Counted from the stretch's first letter, positions 1 through 7,041 are shown. The stretch: 13,129 nucleotides of DNA from JBNJEA01 sp051745395 (GCA_051745395.1 JBNJEA010000087.1:1-13129); one strand, 5' to 3'. A program made the numbers and translations. Notes: generated from the letters alone by a model not told the origin.

Positions 1-80
1 CGCAAAAGCAGGTGGGTCATCCAGGGCACCACTGTCAGGGCCGCCAGGGTGGAAAAAATAACCGTCAGGGGAACGTTGCT
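1..80 (-). pseudogene. Fragment of a membrane permease, possibly RND-type
   Basis: Read on the minus strand from about base 80 down to base 2, one frame gives some 26 residues without a stop, including NVPLTVIFSTLAALTVVPW and then MTHLLL. The alternation of hydrophobic residues with P and W resembles a late transmembrane helix of RND superfamily efflux permeases, but the stretch is too short to be sure. The frame runs off the left edge and meets a stop (TGA, complement of 87-89) just beyond the junction with the acyl-CoA synthetase. It is either the end of a broken gene or one half of an assembly chimera. Confidence 0.35.
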
Positions 81-1168
81 TTGAGGTCATCTACACCTCG
101 GGCACCACCGGCGATCCCAAGGGCGTGGTGGTCAAGGGAGACCGGATGTCGGCCTACAACATGCTCGCCCAGTTCGTCTGGCAGTATACCGCCGAAGATC
201 GGCTCTATACGGGGCTGTCGTTGACCCATGGCAATGCCCAGGCCGTCACCCTGATGCCGTCTTTGATGCTGTCGATACCATCGGTGATCAGCAGCCGGTT
301 TACCAAGAGCCGGATCTGGGATATCTGCCGGCAATACGGCTGTACCACCTTTTCGCTTCTCGGCGGCATGATGATGGGCATCTACAGTGAGCCGCCGCGG
401 CCCGACGATGCGGACAACCCGGTGCGCGTGGTGCTTTCGGCCGGCACGCCGGCGGCCATCTGGGAGGCCTTTGAACAGCGGTTCAATGTCATGATCCACG
501 AGTGGTATGCCGCCGTCGAGGGCGGCTTTGCCCACAAGCCGCCGGGTGTTGGCCCCATTGGCTCGTTCGGCAAGCCCATAGAGGGGTTAATGGAGATGAA
601 AATCGTCCGCGAAGACGATTCCGAGTGCGAGCCGTATGAAGTCGGGGAAATCGTTTTCCGGATGGTAAATGAAAAACCGGAGGTCGAATACCTGGGCAAA
701 AAAAAGGAATCGGAGGAAAAAACCCGGGGCGGCTGGCTGCACACCGGGGATATGGGCCATACCGACGAGGCCGGATGGTTTTATTTCGATTACCGCAAAG
801 GCGGTGGATTACGGCGGTCCGGTGATTTTATCCAGCCCCAGAACGTGGAGGCCGCCATTGCCCAACACCCGGATATCACCGATGTCTGTGTATACGGCAT
901 TCCCGCCGAATCCGGGGCGCCGGGGGAAAGTGACCTGGTGGCCGCCGTGGTGCCCGCCGGAGAAAATGGCATTGATCCGGCAGCCGTGTTTGCCCTCTGC
1001 AGGGAGAAACTGGAAAACAACGCCGTGCCCTCCTTTTTGCAGGTGGTGGACGAGATCCCGAAATCGGCTTCGGAAAAGAACCTGGACCGTCTGCTTAAAG
1101 ACGAGTTCACCCCGGATGGCCGCGGAGTCTATGCCTTTGCCGATTACCGGAACCGGGTGACCGCCTGA
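77..1168 (+). CDS. AMP-forming acyl-CoA synthetase, N-terminus missing
   Basis: This is the C-terminal two thirds of an ANL-superfamily acyl-CoA ligase, which uses ATP to adenylate a carboxylic acid and transfers it to CoA. Homologous reading starts near base 77 and runs straight into the P-loop motif A3, YTSGTTGDPKG (92-124). Later motifs are HEWYAAVEGG (A5 region), GWLHTGD (A7), the hinge and A8 region RKGGGLRRSGDFIQP, and the A10 lysine in PKSASEKN. Family members are usually 500-550 residues, so about 150-180 residues are absent. The frame is closed upstream by TAA at 59-61, and the sequence before base 77 is unrelated. The first possible start, GTG at 125, lies inside the P-loop and would remove it, so it is not credible as a native start. 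The style is CaiC-like (carnitine/crotonobetaine ligase branch). The substrate is unknown. It is probably the first preserved gene of the beta-oxidation-like operon that follows 44 bases downstream. Confidence 0.85.
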   Translation, partial: CFEVIYTSGTTGDPKGVVVKGDRMSAYNMLAQFVWQYTAEDRLYTGLSLTHGNAQAVTLMPSLMLSIPSVISSRFTKSRIWDICRQYGCTTFSLLGGMMMGIYSEPPRPDDADNPVRVVLSAGTPAAIWEAFEQRFNVMIHEWYAAVEGGFAHKPPGVGPIGSFGKPIEGLMEMKIVREDDSECEPYEVGEIVFRMVNEKPEVEYLGKKKESEEKTRGGWLHTGDMGHTDEAGWFYFDYRKGGGLRRSGDFIQPQNVEAAIAQHPDITDVCVYGIPAESGAPGESDLVAAVVPAGENGIDPAAVFALCREKLENNAVPSFLQVVDEIPKSASEKNLDRLLKDEFTPDGRGVYAFADYRNRVTA

Positions 1169-1212
1169 GGCGCCGGGACGCGACTTGAACGGTCAAAAGC
1201 AGGAGAAAACCC

Positions 1213-2457
1213 ATGGACTTTTTGGACCTTGATATCACCCTGACCCGGGAAGACCGGATGCTCAAGGACAGTGCCAATGAATTTGCCCGCAAGGTCATGC
1301 GCCCGGTGGCCCGGCAGCTCGATGAAATGACGCCGGAGCAGGTCATTGCAAAGGATTCGCCCTTCTGGGATTTCATGAAAAAGGCCTACGGGCTGGGCTA
1401 TCACGCCATTTTGATCCCGGAAAGCTACGGCGGTATGGACCTGACGTCGTTGCAGCAGGCGATTTTGTTCGAGGAACTCGCCTGGGGCAGCGTGGGGTTG
1501 ACCGTGGCGCTCGGCGTGGCGAGTTTTCCGGCATACGGGGCGGCGTTGGTGCCCGAAGAGGCGATGATCGAAGAGATCCTGGTGCCGTACTGTGAAAACA
1601 AGGATGCCAGTTTTATCGGCTGCTGGGGCATCACCGAGCCCGATCACGGCTCGGATACCCTGATGCCCTTCCATCCCTGCTTTTCCGACGCTTGTATTCC
1701 GAGTCAGTGTAAGGCGCATGAAGAAGGCGATTTCTATATCATCAACGGTCAGAAATCGGCCTGGGTGTCGTCGGGTACCATCGCCACCCATTGCGCGCTG
1801 TTTTGCCAGATCGACTCCTCCATGGGCCATGCCGGCGGCGGCATATTTGCCATGCCGCTGGATCTGCCCGGCGTCAAGAAGGGGGCGCCCCTGGACAAAA
1901 TCGGCCAGCGGGATTTAAACCAGGGCGAAATTTTTTTCGATAACGTCCGGGTGCCCAAGCGGTTTTTGATTGCGGGCCCGGAAGCCTATGAAGCGCTTCT
2001 GGAAATTGTGTTGTCGACCACGACGGCATTTATGGGCATTTTGGGCACCGGCTTGGCCCGGGCGGCTTTCGAAGAAGCCCTGATCTACGCCAAAAACCGG
2101 GTCCAGGGCGGCAAGGCATTGATCGAATACCCGACGGTCCAGAGCAAGCTCTTTCACATGCTGCGCAAGGTGGAAACCAGCCGGCAGATCAGCCGGGCGG
2201 CCTACGTGTATAACCAGAACACCTCGACGCCGGCAGAGGAGTACTCGATCATGGCCAAGGTCCACGGCACCCAGGCGGCCTTTGACGTGGCCAACGACGC
2301 CGTCCAGCTTTTCGGGGCAAACGGACTGACCAAGGAATACGTCATCGAAAAGCTGTTCCGCGACGCGCGGGCCATGCTCATCGAAGACGGCTCAAACGAT
2401 ACGCTTTCCATCGCCGCGGGGCACAAGATTATCGAGAATTACCCGAGGCGGGATTGA
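1213..2457 (+). CDS. Acyl-CoA dehydrogenase family protein
   Basis: A 414-residue FAD flavoprotein of the acyl-CoA dehydrogenase family, expected to introduce an alpha,beta double bond into an acyl-CoA in the cytoplasm and pass electrons to ETF. The N-terminal helical domain covers about 1-130, the middle beta domain opens with the FAD/substrate motif GCWGITEPDHGSD (136-148), and the C-terminal helical domain includes LFGANGLTKEY and RDARAMLIEDGSND (383-396). Near the C-terminus, where short- and medium-chain enzymes carry the catalytic glutamate before a glycine (as in YEGT), this protein has Asp392-Gly393, with Glu391 just before it. The middle domain also carries a short cysteine-bearing insertion (about 152-168). 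The start is well supported by AGGAG at 1201-1205, seven bases before ATG. Placement between an acyl-CoA ligase and a thiolase argues for a catabolic acyl-CoA pathway. The family is certain, the substrate is not. Confidence 0.9.
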   Translation: MDFLDLDITLTREDRMLKDSANEFARKVMRPVARQLDEMTPEQVIAKDSPFWDFMKKAYGLGYHAILIPESYGGMDLTSLQQAILFEELAWGSVGLTVALGVASFPAYGAALVPEEAMIEEILVPYCENKDASFIGCWGITEPDHGSDTLMPFHPCFSDACIPSQCKAHEEGDFYIINGQKSAWVSSGTIATHCALFCQIDSSMGHAGGGIFAMPLDLPGVKKGAPLDKIGQRDLNQGEIFFDNVRVPKRFLIAGPEAYEALLEIVLSTTTAFMGILGTGLARAAFEEALIYAKNRVQGGKALIEYPTVQSKLFHMLRKVETSRQISRAAYVYNQNTSTPAEEYSIMAKVHGTQAAFDVANDAVQLFGANGLTKEYVIEKLFRDARAMLIEDGSNDTLSIAAGHKIIENYPRRD

Positions 2458-2468
2458 TAAAAGAAGAC

Positions 2469-2498
2469 GATTTCGATTCCGATTTGGATTTCGATTTC
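2469..2498. repeat. Hexamer tandem array (GATTTC-type)
   Basis: Five consecutive hexamers, GATTTC GATTCC GATTTG GATTTC GATTTC, lie in the 107-base gap between the acyl-CoA dehydrogenase and thiolase genes. The same gap also holds a small dyad, CAGGAA-ATG-TTCCTG (2511-2525). Neither looks like a terminator, since no T tract follows. The array is a simple-sequence tract that could vary in copy number between strains. Confidence 0.75.
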
Positions 2499-2564
2499 GA
2501 GAGGATGGGGCAGGAAATGTTCCTGTTAAAATACTGATGCGACTCGAATAAGGATACGGTTTCT

Positions 2565-3803
2565 ATGGAAGACGTCTATATTATCGGACTTGGCATGATC
2601 CGTTTCAACAAGTACCCCGACCGCGACGTGCGGGACATGGCCCACGAGGTTATCGGCGACGCCCTGGCAGATGCGGCACTGGAAAAATCGGACGTCCAGG
2701 CGGCCTTTTTTTCCAATACGTTCTGGGGGATGTTTGCCAACCAGCATTCCATCCGCGGCCAGGTGGTGCTGCGGTCCATGGGCATCGGGGCGATTCCGGT
2801 CACCAACGTGGAAAACGCCTGCGCCGGGGCCTCCACGGCCCTTCACCTGGCCTATACCGGCATCCGGGCGGGCATGTATGATTGTGCCCTGGTCGTCGGG
2901 TCGGAGAAAATCACCAGCGAGGACAAGCTCAAGTCGCTTTCCGCCTACGCCACCTGCATGGACGTGGGCAACTTCGAAGAACAGATGAAGCTGATGGAAA
3001 AGATGAACGCGTCTTTCGAGGTGGAAATCCCCGAGGGGCAGACCCCGCCGGGCGAGGGGCGCAGCATTTTCATGGACGCCTATGCCATGGGCGCCCGGTG
3101 GCACATGAGCCGCTACGGCTCCACCCAGCAGCAGCTGGCTGCGATCTGCGCCAAAAACCACTGGCACGGCGCGTTAAACCCGATGTCCCAATACCAGAAG
3201 GACATGAGTGTTGAAGAAGTTTTGGCAGACAAGCCGATCTCCTATCCGCTGACCCGGGCCATGTGCGCGCCCGTCGGCGACGGGGCGGCCGCGGCCGTGG
3301 TCTGCTCGGAAAAATTTCTGAAAAAGCTGACCGCGCCGCGGCCGGTCAAAATCCGGGCCTCGGTGCACGGCTCCGGCACCGACCGCGACATCGACGGCGA
3401 AGACATCGGCGAGCGCCTGGCCAGACAGGCCTACGAGTCCGCGGCGATCGGCCCCGAAGACGTCAGCCTCGCCGAGCTCCACGACGCCACGGCCTACGGC
3501 GAGCTGCACCAGACCGAGGCCATGGGTTTTTGCCCCATGGGCGAAGGCGGCCCCCATGCCGAATCCGGCGCCACGAAGCTGGGCGGCCACCAGCCGGTCA
3601 ACACCAGCGGCGGCCTGGAATGCCGCGGCCATCCCATCGGGGCCTCCGGCCTGGCCCAGATTTACGAACTCGGCCAGCAGCTGCGCGGCGAAGCCGGCAA
3701 GCGCCAGGTCGAGGCCGCCCGGCTGGGTTTGGCTGAAAACGGCGGCGGCAACATCGGCGTCGAGGAAGCCGCCATGTGTATTCACATCCTGGAAAAAGTA
3801 TGA
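2565..3803 (+). CDS. Thiolase family protein (SCP2/SCPx-type)
   Basis: A 412-residue thiolase-fold protein, expected to cleave a 3-ketoacyl-CoA with CoA, or to catalyse the reverse condensation. The nucleophile is Cys86 in ENACAGAS. The two C-terminal active-site elements are HDATAYGEL (His306) and GHPIGAS (His356), and NTSGG (346-350) precedes the latter. The HDA motif and GHPIGAS are typical of the SCP2/SCPx thiolase branch. The C-terminal CxG cysteine of classical thiolases is not present, and NGGGNIG stands in its place, as is usual for the SCP2 branch. Many relatives act with a small DUF35 partner protein, and none is encoded here. The start ATG has a weak ribosome site, TAAGGA, ten bases upstream. 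The stop codon overlaps the start of the next gene, so the two are probably translationally coupled. Confidence 0.9.
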   Translation: MEDVYIIGLGMIRFNKYPDRDVRDMAHEVIGDALADAALEKSDVQAAFFSNTFWGMFANQHSIRGQVVLRSMGIGAIPVTNVENACAGASTALHLAYTGIRAGMYDCALVVGSEKITSEDKLKSLSAYATCMDVGNFEEQMKLMEKMNASFEVEIPEGQTPPGEGRSIFMDAYAMGARWHMSRYGSTQQQLAAICAKNHWHGALNPMSQYQKDMSVEEVLADKPISYPLTRAMCAPVGDGAAAAVVCSEKFLKKLTAPRPVKIRASVHGSGTDRDIDGEDIGERLARQAYESAAIGPEDVSLAELHDATAYGELHQTEAMGFCPMGEGGPHAESGATKLGGHQPVNTSGGLECRGHPIGASGLAQIYELGQQLRGEAGKRQVEAARLGLAENGGGNIGVEEAAMCIHILEKV

Positions 3804-4612
3804 CCCGAAAAAGCATATTCATCACCGGCGCGGCCTCGGGCATCGGCCGGGAAACCGCGCTGCTGTTTGCGCAAAAAAACTGGTACACGGGCTTGGTCGA
3901 TATTGATCAAACGGCGCTGGAAGCACTGGCCGCGACCATCGGGGAGAAAAACTGCTTTTACCGGGCCGCCGACGTCACCGATGCCGATGCCGTGGCCGCC
4001 GCTATGGCCGCTTTCGCCGAACGCACCGGCGGCACGATGGATGTGCTGTTAAACAATGCCGGGATGATCGCTTTCGGCGGTTTTGACACGGTCGCCCTGG
4101 AAAAAAGCCAGCAGGTCGTGGATGTCAATTTCAAGGGCAGTCTCAACTGCATTTACCATGCGGTCGGGTACCTGAAAAAAGCAGCCGGCGCCCGGATTAT
4201 CAATATGTCCTCGGCCTCTGCGCTTTACGGCATACCCGCGCTTTCGGTCTATTCGGCCACCAAGCATGCCCTTTCGGCCATCACGGAAGCGCTCGACGTC
4301 GAGTTTGAAAAATACGGCATCAAGGTCTGCGATATCCAGCCGCCCTATGTGAAAACCCCCCTGCTCGACAGCCCGGAGCCGGTGCACAATATTGAAAAAA
4401 TGGGGGTCAGGCTCGAGCCCGCCGCCGTTGCCGAAACGATCTGGCGGGCCACCGGCAGGGACAAGCTGCACTGGAAAATGGCCGATACCCGGGCGGTGGC
4501 CCTGCTGCACTGGCTACCATGGGGTTTCAGACGTTTTCTTTTAAAGAAATTGACAATTTCGTCTAAAAATCAAAGTGTTAGAGCGGAAAAAACGGTTCCG
4601 GAAGGTAAGTAG
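3800..4612 (+). CDS. Short-chain dehydrogenase/reductase (SDR)
   Basis: A 270-residue classical SDR, an NAD(P)-dependent oxidoreductase of hydroxyl/keto groups. The motifs are the cofactor loop TGAASGIG (9-16), NNAG (85-88), and the catalytic set Ser138 in INMSSAS and Tyr151-x3-Lys155 in YSATK. Asp34 at the end of the second strand (GLVDID) suggests NAD(H) rather than NADP(H). The start chosen is ATG 3800, which forms an ATGA overlap with the thiolase stop. An in-frame ATG at 3776 is also possible but would extend 24 bases further into the thiolase gene. In this operon it could oxidise the 3-hydroxyacyl-CoA before thiolysis, which is inference. The C-terminal 30 residues are basic and hydrophilic beyond the usual SDR end. 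The stop codon TAG is part of the direct repeat flanking the adjacent MITE-like element. Confidence 0.9.
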   Translation: MTRKSIFITGAASGIGRETALLFAQKNWYTGLVDIDQTALEALAATIGEKNCFYRAADVTDADAVAAAMAAFAERTGGTMDVLLNNAGMIAFGGFDTVALEKSQQVVDVNFKGSLNCIYHAVGYLKKAAGARIINMSSASALYGIPALSVYSATKHALSAITEALDVEFEKYGIKVCDIQPPYVKTPLLDSPEPVHNIEKMGVRLEPAAVAETIWRATGRDKLHWKMADTRAVALLHWLPWGFRRFLLKKLTISSKNQSVRAEKTVPEGK

Positions 4613-4698
4613 TGCCCGAATGAAAACCAGGATTTTTCGTCAAGATCCCGCCTCGGGGAGGCAGAGATTGACGAAAAAGACGGTTTTCATTCGGGCAC
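4612..4698. mobile_element. MITE-like palindromic element with target duplication
   Basis: An 87-base insertion has perfect 17-base terminal inverted repeats, GTGCCCGAATGAAAACC (4612-4628) and its complement (4682-4698). Inside these a second arm pair (TTTTTCGTCAA and TTGACGAAAAA) and a central hairpin GCCTC-GGG-GAGGC extend the fold, so nearly the whole element is one long hairpin. It is flanked by the direct repeat TAAGTA (4606-4611 and 4699-4704), or TAAGTAG if the next G is counted, which looks like a target-site duplication. It encodes nothing. It sits between the SDR stop codon and the GGGGG ribosome site of the epimerase gene and disturbs neither. A REP-like repeat or an unusual terminator is the alternative, but the flanking duplication favours transposition. 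Confidence 0.7.
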
Positions 4699-4715
4699 TA
4701 AGTAGGGGGTAGCGG

Positions 4716-5678
4716 ATGAAACGGCGGGTTCTGGTCACTGGCGCAGCCGGCTACATTGCCGGCAAGGTCATTGAACGGTTGTGTGGCAAACCCTGGGTGG
4801 AAAAGGTCGTGGGCACCGACATCCGGGAGCCGGCCCGCTATCCGCCCGGCTTTGTCTTCGAACGGCGCGACATCCGCCAATCCATGACCGACATTTTCGA
4901 AAAAGAGGCCATCGACACGGTTGTGCACACGGCCTACATCCTGCCGCCGATCCACAATAAGGCCGAAATGGAGGACGTCAACAAGGGCGGCACCCGCAAC
5001 ATCCTGGCCGCGGCAGCCGCCGCCGAAGTCGAGCAGGTTGTCTACACCAGCTCGACCACCGCCTACGGCTTCCACGCCGACAACGCCGTGCCCCTGACCG
5101 AAAAAAGCCCCCTGCGCGGCAATGACGATATTACCTACGCCAAAAACAAAAAGGAAATCGAGGCCATATTTTCCACATTCCGGGCCCAGCACCCGGAAAT
5201 TGCCGTCAGCATCCTGCGGCCCTGCTACGTGATCGGGCCCAATATTGCCAATCCGTTGTCCACGCACCTGAAAAAGCGATTCGTGGTCCTGCCGGCCAAG
5301 TCCCGGCCCTGGCAGTTCGTCCACGAAGATGACGTGGCCGGGGTCATGGTCCGGCTGATCGAAAATCAGGTCGGCGGCATCTACAACGTCGCCGGCGCGG
5401 GCACGCTGGGATTTTCCGAAATGGTGAAAATGCTCGGCAACACTGCCGTCTATCTGCCCTGGCCGCTGCTGTATTGCGTAAACAACCTCGCCTGGCACCT
5501 GCGGCTTTCGGCGGTCACCGAGTTTCCCTCCCCTATGATGCAGATGATGGTCCATCCCTGGATTGCCAGTTCCGAAAAACTGGTCGCCGAAACCGGCTAC
5601 CGGTTCCGGCATGACACCCGCTCGGCGTTTGAAGATTTCGCACGATCCGTCATATCAACAAATCATAGACGTCAATAA
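4716..5678 (+). CDS. NAD-dependent epimerase/dehydratase family (extended SDR)
   Basis: A 320-residue extended SDR with an N-terminal Rossmann domain. It shows GAAGYIA (9-15) for cofactor binding, Asp35 at the end of the second strand (NAD preference), the active-site strand YTSSTTAYG (110-118), and Tyr141-x3-Lys145 in YAKNK. The motif RPCYVIGP (168-175) and the HEDDVA element (203-208) are usual for the family. Members isomerise or oxidise nucleotide sugars, or act on sterol, flavonoid and other alcohol substrates; no sugar-nucleotide partner gene is present, so an alcohol/ketone oxidoreductase role with the preceding acyl-CoA genes is equally likely. The start is supported by GGGGG about six bases upstream. 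It follows the SDR gene by 103 bases, 87 of which are the inserted element, so the two genes were originally about ten bases apart. Confidence 0.85.
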   Translation: MKRRVLVTGAAGYIAGKVIERLCGKPWVEKVVGTDIREPARYPPGFVFERRDIRQSMTDIFEKEAIDTVVHTAYILPPIHNKAEMEDVNKGGTRNILAAAAAAEVEQVVYTSSTTAYGFHADNAVPLTEKSPLRGNDDITYAKNKKEIEAIFSTFRAQHPEIAVSILRPCYVIGPNIANPLSTHLKKRFVVLPAKSRPWQFVHEDDVAGVMVRLIENQVGGIYNVAGAGTLGFSEMVKMLGNTAVYLPWPLLYCVNNLAWHLRLSAVTEFPSPMMQMMVHPWIASSEKLVAETGYRFRHDTRSAFEDFARSVISTNHRRQ

Positions 5679-5742
5679 ACCGTTTCTTCCGCTTCAAACC
5701 TGTTGAAACCCGGGCCCATAGCCTCTATAGTGAACCAGTCTG

Positions 5743-5758
5743 ACGAATCCCGATTCGT
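5743..5758. repeat. Short perfect dyad ACGAATC-CC-GATTCGT
   Basis: A seven-base perfect inverted repeat with a two-base centre lies in the gap between the epimerase and transporter genes. It could be an operator or part of the repeat unit that continues to the hairpin at 5823-5847. No T tract follows, so it is not an obvious terminator. Confidence 0.4.
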
Positions 5759-5822
5759 GATGTCATGGGAGGGGGCCTTTTTTCGGGTCAAGCCGGGAGG
5801 CCAAGCCGAGCGGGGGACTTAC

Positions 5823-5847
5823 CCTTCCCCCGAAAATCGGGGGAAGG
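5823..5847. repeat. Hairpin repeat covering the transporter ribosome site
   Basis: An 11-base perfect stem, CCTTCCCCCGA and TCGGGGGAAGG, closes a three-base AAA loop. The right arm contains the only good Shine-Dalgarno sequence (GGGGGAAGG) for the transporter start at 5853. In mRNA the stem would hide that site. The C-run/G-run form, followed by GGATGGGGGCA, resembles dispersed palindromic repeats seen in many proteobacterial genomes, so it may be an insertion that became the gene leader. Confidence 0.6.
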
Positions 5848-5852
5848 ATTGG

Positions 5853-6731
5853 ATGGGGGCAATGACCTGGTTTGTACTGGCGTTTTTAACGGCACTGGCG
5901 GCGGCGTCGCAGGATGCCTGGGTGAAAAAGTGGTTTTCGGGCCTGTACGCCCACGAGATGTTTCTGGTGCCGCTGATCTACGGCCTGCCGCTGACCCTGT
6001 TTACCCTGCTGTTTATTCCCGTGCCGGCGCTGGACGCGGTGTTTTATGTTAGTTTTGCCGCGAGCCTGCCGCTAAATGCCGTGCCCTTTATCCTGTACAT
6101 GAAGGCCATCCGGGAATCACCGCTTTCCCTGTCCCTGCCGTACCTGGCCTTCACGCCGGTTTTCATGATCGGCACCGGTTATGTGTTTTTAAATGAACTG
6201 CCCAACAAATGGGGGATTGCAGGGATTGCCGCGGTATGTATCGGCAGCTATGTCTTAAACCTGGATTTGAAGCACTGGTCGTGGCTCGGCCCTTTCCGGG
6301 CGGTGTTTGAAGAAACCGGCTCCTGGATCATGCTGATCGTGGCCTTTCTCTTCAGTTTTTCCTCGGTGATCGGCAAACTCGCCATTGTCCATTCGTCGGT
6401 GATGTTTTTCCAGATGTCGTTTTTTGCCGCGCTCGGATTGGTGCTGGTGGCCGGCTATCGCCTTTTCGGAAACCTGCGGCTGACAACCTTTGTCCGCCAC
6501 CCGGTAAAGGGGGCGGTGGCCGGTGCGCTGCTGTACTGCCACATCCTGTGCCACGGCTTTTCAATCGCCATGACCAAGGCGGCCTACATGATTTCGGTCA
6601 AGCGATTGAGCATCGTCTTTGGCGTGATTTACGGCGGCCTGTTTTTCGCGGAGGAAAACATTTTCGTCCGCCTGACCGGGGCGATGCTGATGTTTGTCGG
6701 CGCGGCGGTGATCCTGCTGCAGGGCGGGTAA
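5853..6731 (+). CDS. EamA/DMT-superfamily transporter
   Basis: A 292-residue inner-membrane protein with about ten hydrophobic helices in two halves, typical in length and layout for the drug/metabolite transporter (EamA) family. Each half ends with the family signature: LNELPNKWGIAGIAAVCIGSY and, in the second half, FAEENIFVRLTGAML leading into a terminal helix. Helices fall near residues 4-22, 36-56, 62-83, 95-113, 118-136, 158-178, 182-202, 219-240, 248-266 and 270-290. The substrate is unknown. The start is ATG 5853 with GGAAGG five bases upstream; ATG 5862 is possible. The frame is open back to a TTG at 5703, but that stretch has repeat character and no family similarity, so it is left out. 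The 174-base gap to the epimerase gene leaves it unclear whether they share a transcript. Confidence 0.85.
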   Translation: MGAMTWFVLAFLTALAAASQDAWVKKWFSGLYAHEMFLVPLIYGLPLTLFTLLFIPVPALDAVFYVSFAASLPLNAVPFILYMKAIRESPLSLSLPYLAFTPVFMIGTGYVFLNELPNKWGIAGIAAVCIGSYVLNLDLKHWSWLGPFRAVFEETGSWIMLIVAFLFSFSSVIGKLAIVHSSVMFFQMSFFAALGLVLVAGYRLFGNLRLTTFVRHPVKGAVAGALLYCHILCHGFSIAMTKAAYMISVKRLSIVFGVIYGGLFFAEENIFVRLTGAMLMFVGAAVILLQGG

Positions 6732-6737
6732 CGCCTT

Positions 6738-6759
6738 CCGACCGCATCATTTCGGTCGG
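6738..6759 (+). terminator. Possible terminator hairpin after the transporter gene
   Basis: CCGACCG and CGGTCGG form a seven-base perfect stem with an eight-base loop, beginning six bases after the transporter stop. A G/C-rich patch able to form a second small hairpin (GGGGG-CGG-CCCCC, 6757-6769) follows, with only a short T-rich tail (TTGATTT). Position favours transcription termination, but the absence of a clear U tract makes this tentative. Confidence 0.35.
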
Positions 6760-6877
6760 GGGCGGCCCCCTTGATTTGCGCGCCGCCCGGGTTATATTTG
6801 AAACGGCTTTGAAAATTCGACCTGCTCGCCGGTAACACCCACCGCTTCTGCTGTCGTGAAAGATAAATCCGGAAAAC

Positions 6878-6922
6878 TTACAGTTTTGTAAAATTTTGTT
6901 CAAAAATTTTACAAAACTGTAA
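6878..6922. promoter_or_regulatory. Twin operator dyads, candidate enhancer for sigma-54 activator
   Basis: Two copies of the dyad TTACA-N4-TGTAA lie at 6878-6891 and 6909-6922. Their centres are 31 bp apart, close to three helical turns, so bound proteins would sit on one face of the DNA. The pair also forms a perfect 20-base inverted repeat around a five-base centre. Relative to the predicted sigma-54 start near 7023 the centres fall at about -108 and -139, the usual location of enhancer sites for NtrC-type activators. The sequence is not the NtrC consensus. A TetR- or GntR-like operator is an alternative reading. Confidence 0.55.
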
Positions 6923-6996
6923 AAATCATTAAAGGCAGCACCGGGATCGGAATCCGGTTTTCTTGCAATAACAGCGCCTTGGTTTTATGCCCAAAG

Positions 6997-7012
6997 TGGC
7001 ATGTTTGTTGCT
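6997..7012 (+). promoter_or_regulatory. Sigma-54 (-24/-12) promoter
   Basis: TGGCATGTTTGTTGCT matches the sigma-54 consensus TGGCACG-N4-TTGCW at all invariant positions: GG at -25/-24, GC at -13/-12, correct spacing, and TTGC-T. The predicted transcription start is near 7023, which leaves an 86-base leader before the amidotransferase ATG. The leader contains the dyads ATTAGCTAAT (7015-7024) and ATTGCG-CCT-CGCAAT (7042-7056). No equally good sigma-70 promoter was seen in the gap; TTGGTT and TATATA (7057-7083) are only 15 bases apart. Sigma-54 control of a glutamine-dependent amidotransferase/glutamate synthase operon fits nitrogen regulation. Confidence 0.65.
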
Positions 7013-7041
7013 CTATTAGCTAATGCGCTGTATGTTGTGGT

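Noticed and set aside
65..535. 156-residue minus-strand frame opposite the acyl-CoA ligase
   Set aside because: The opposite strand encodes clear ligase motifs throughout; this is a GC-rich shadow frame, as are the other long antisense frames in the window.
5703..5852. In-frame extension of the transporter gene back to a TTG codon
   Set aside because: The added 50 residues are hydrophilic, lack family similarity, and coincide with palindromic repeat DNA; a proper ribosome site precedes ATG 5853.
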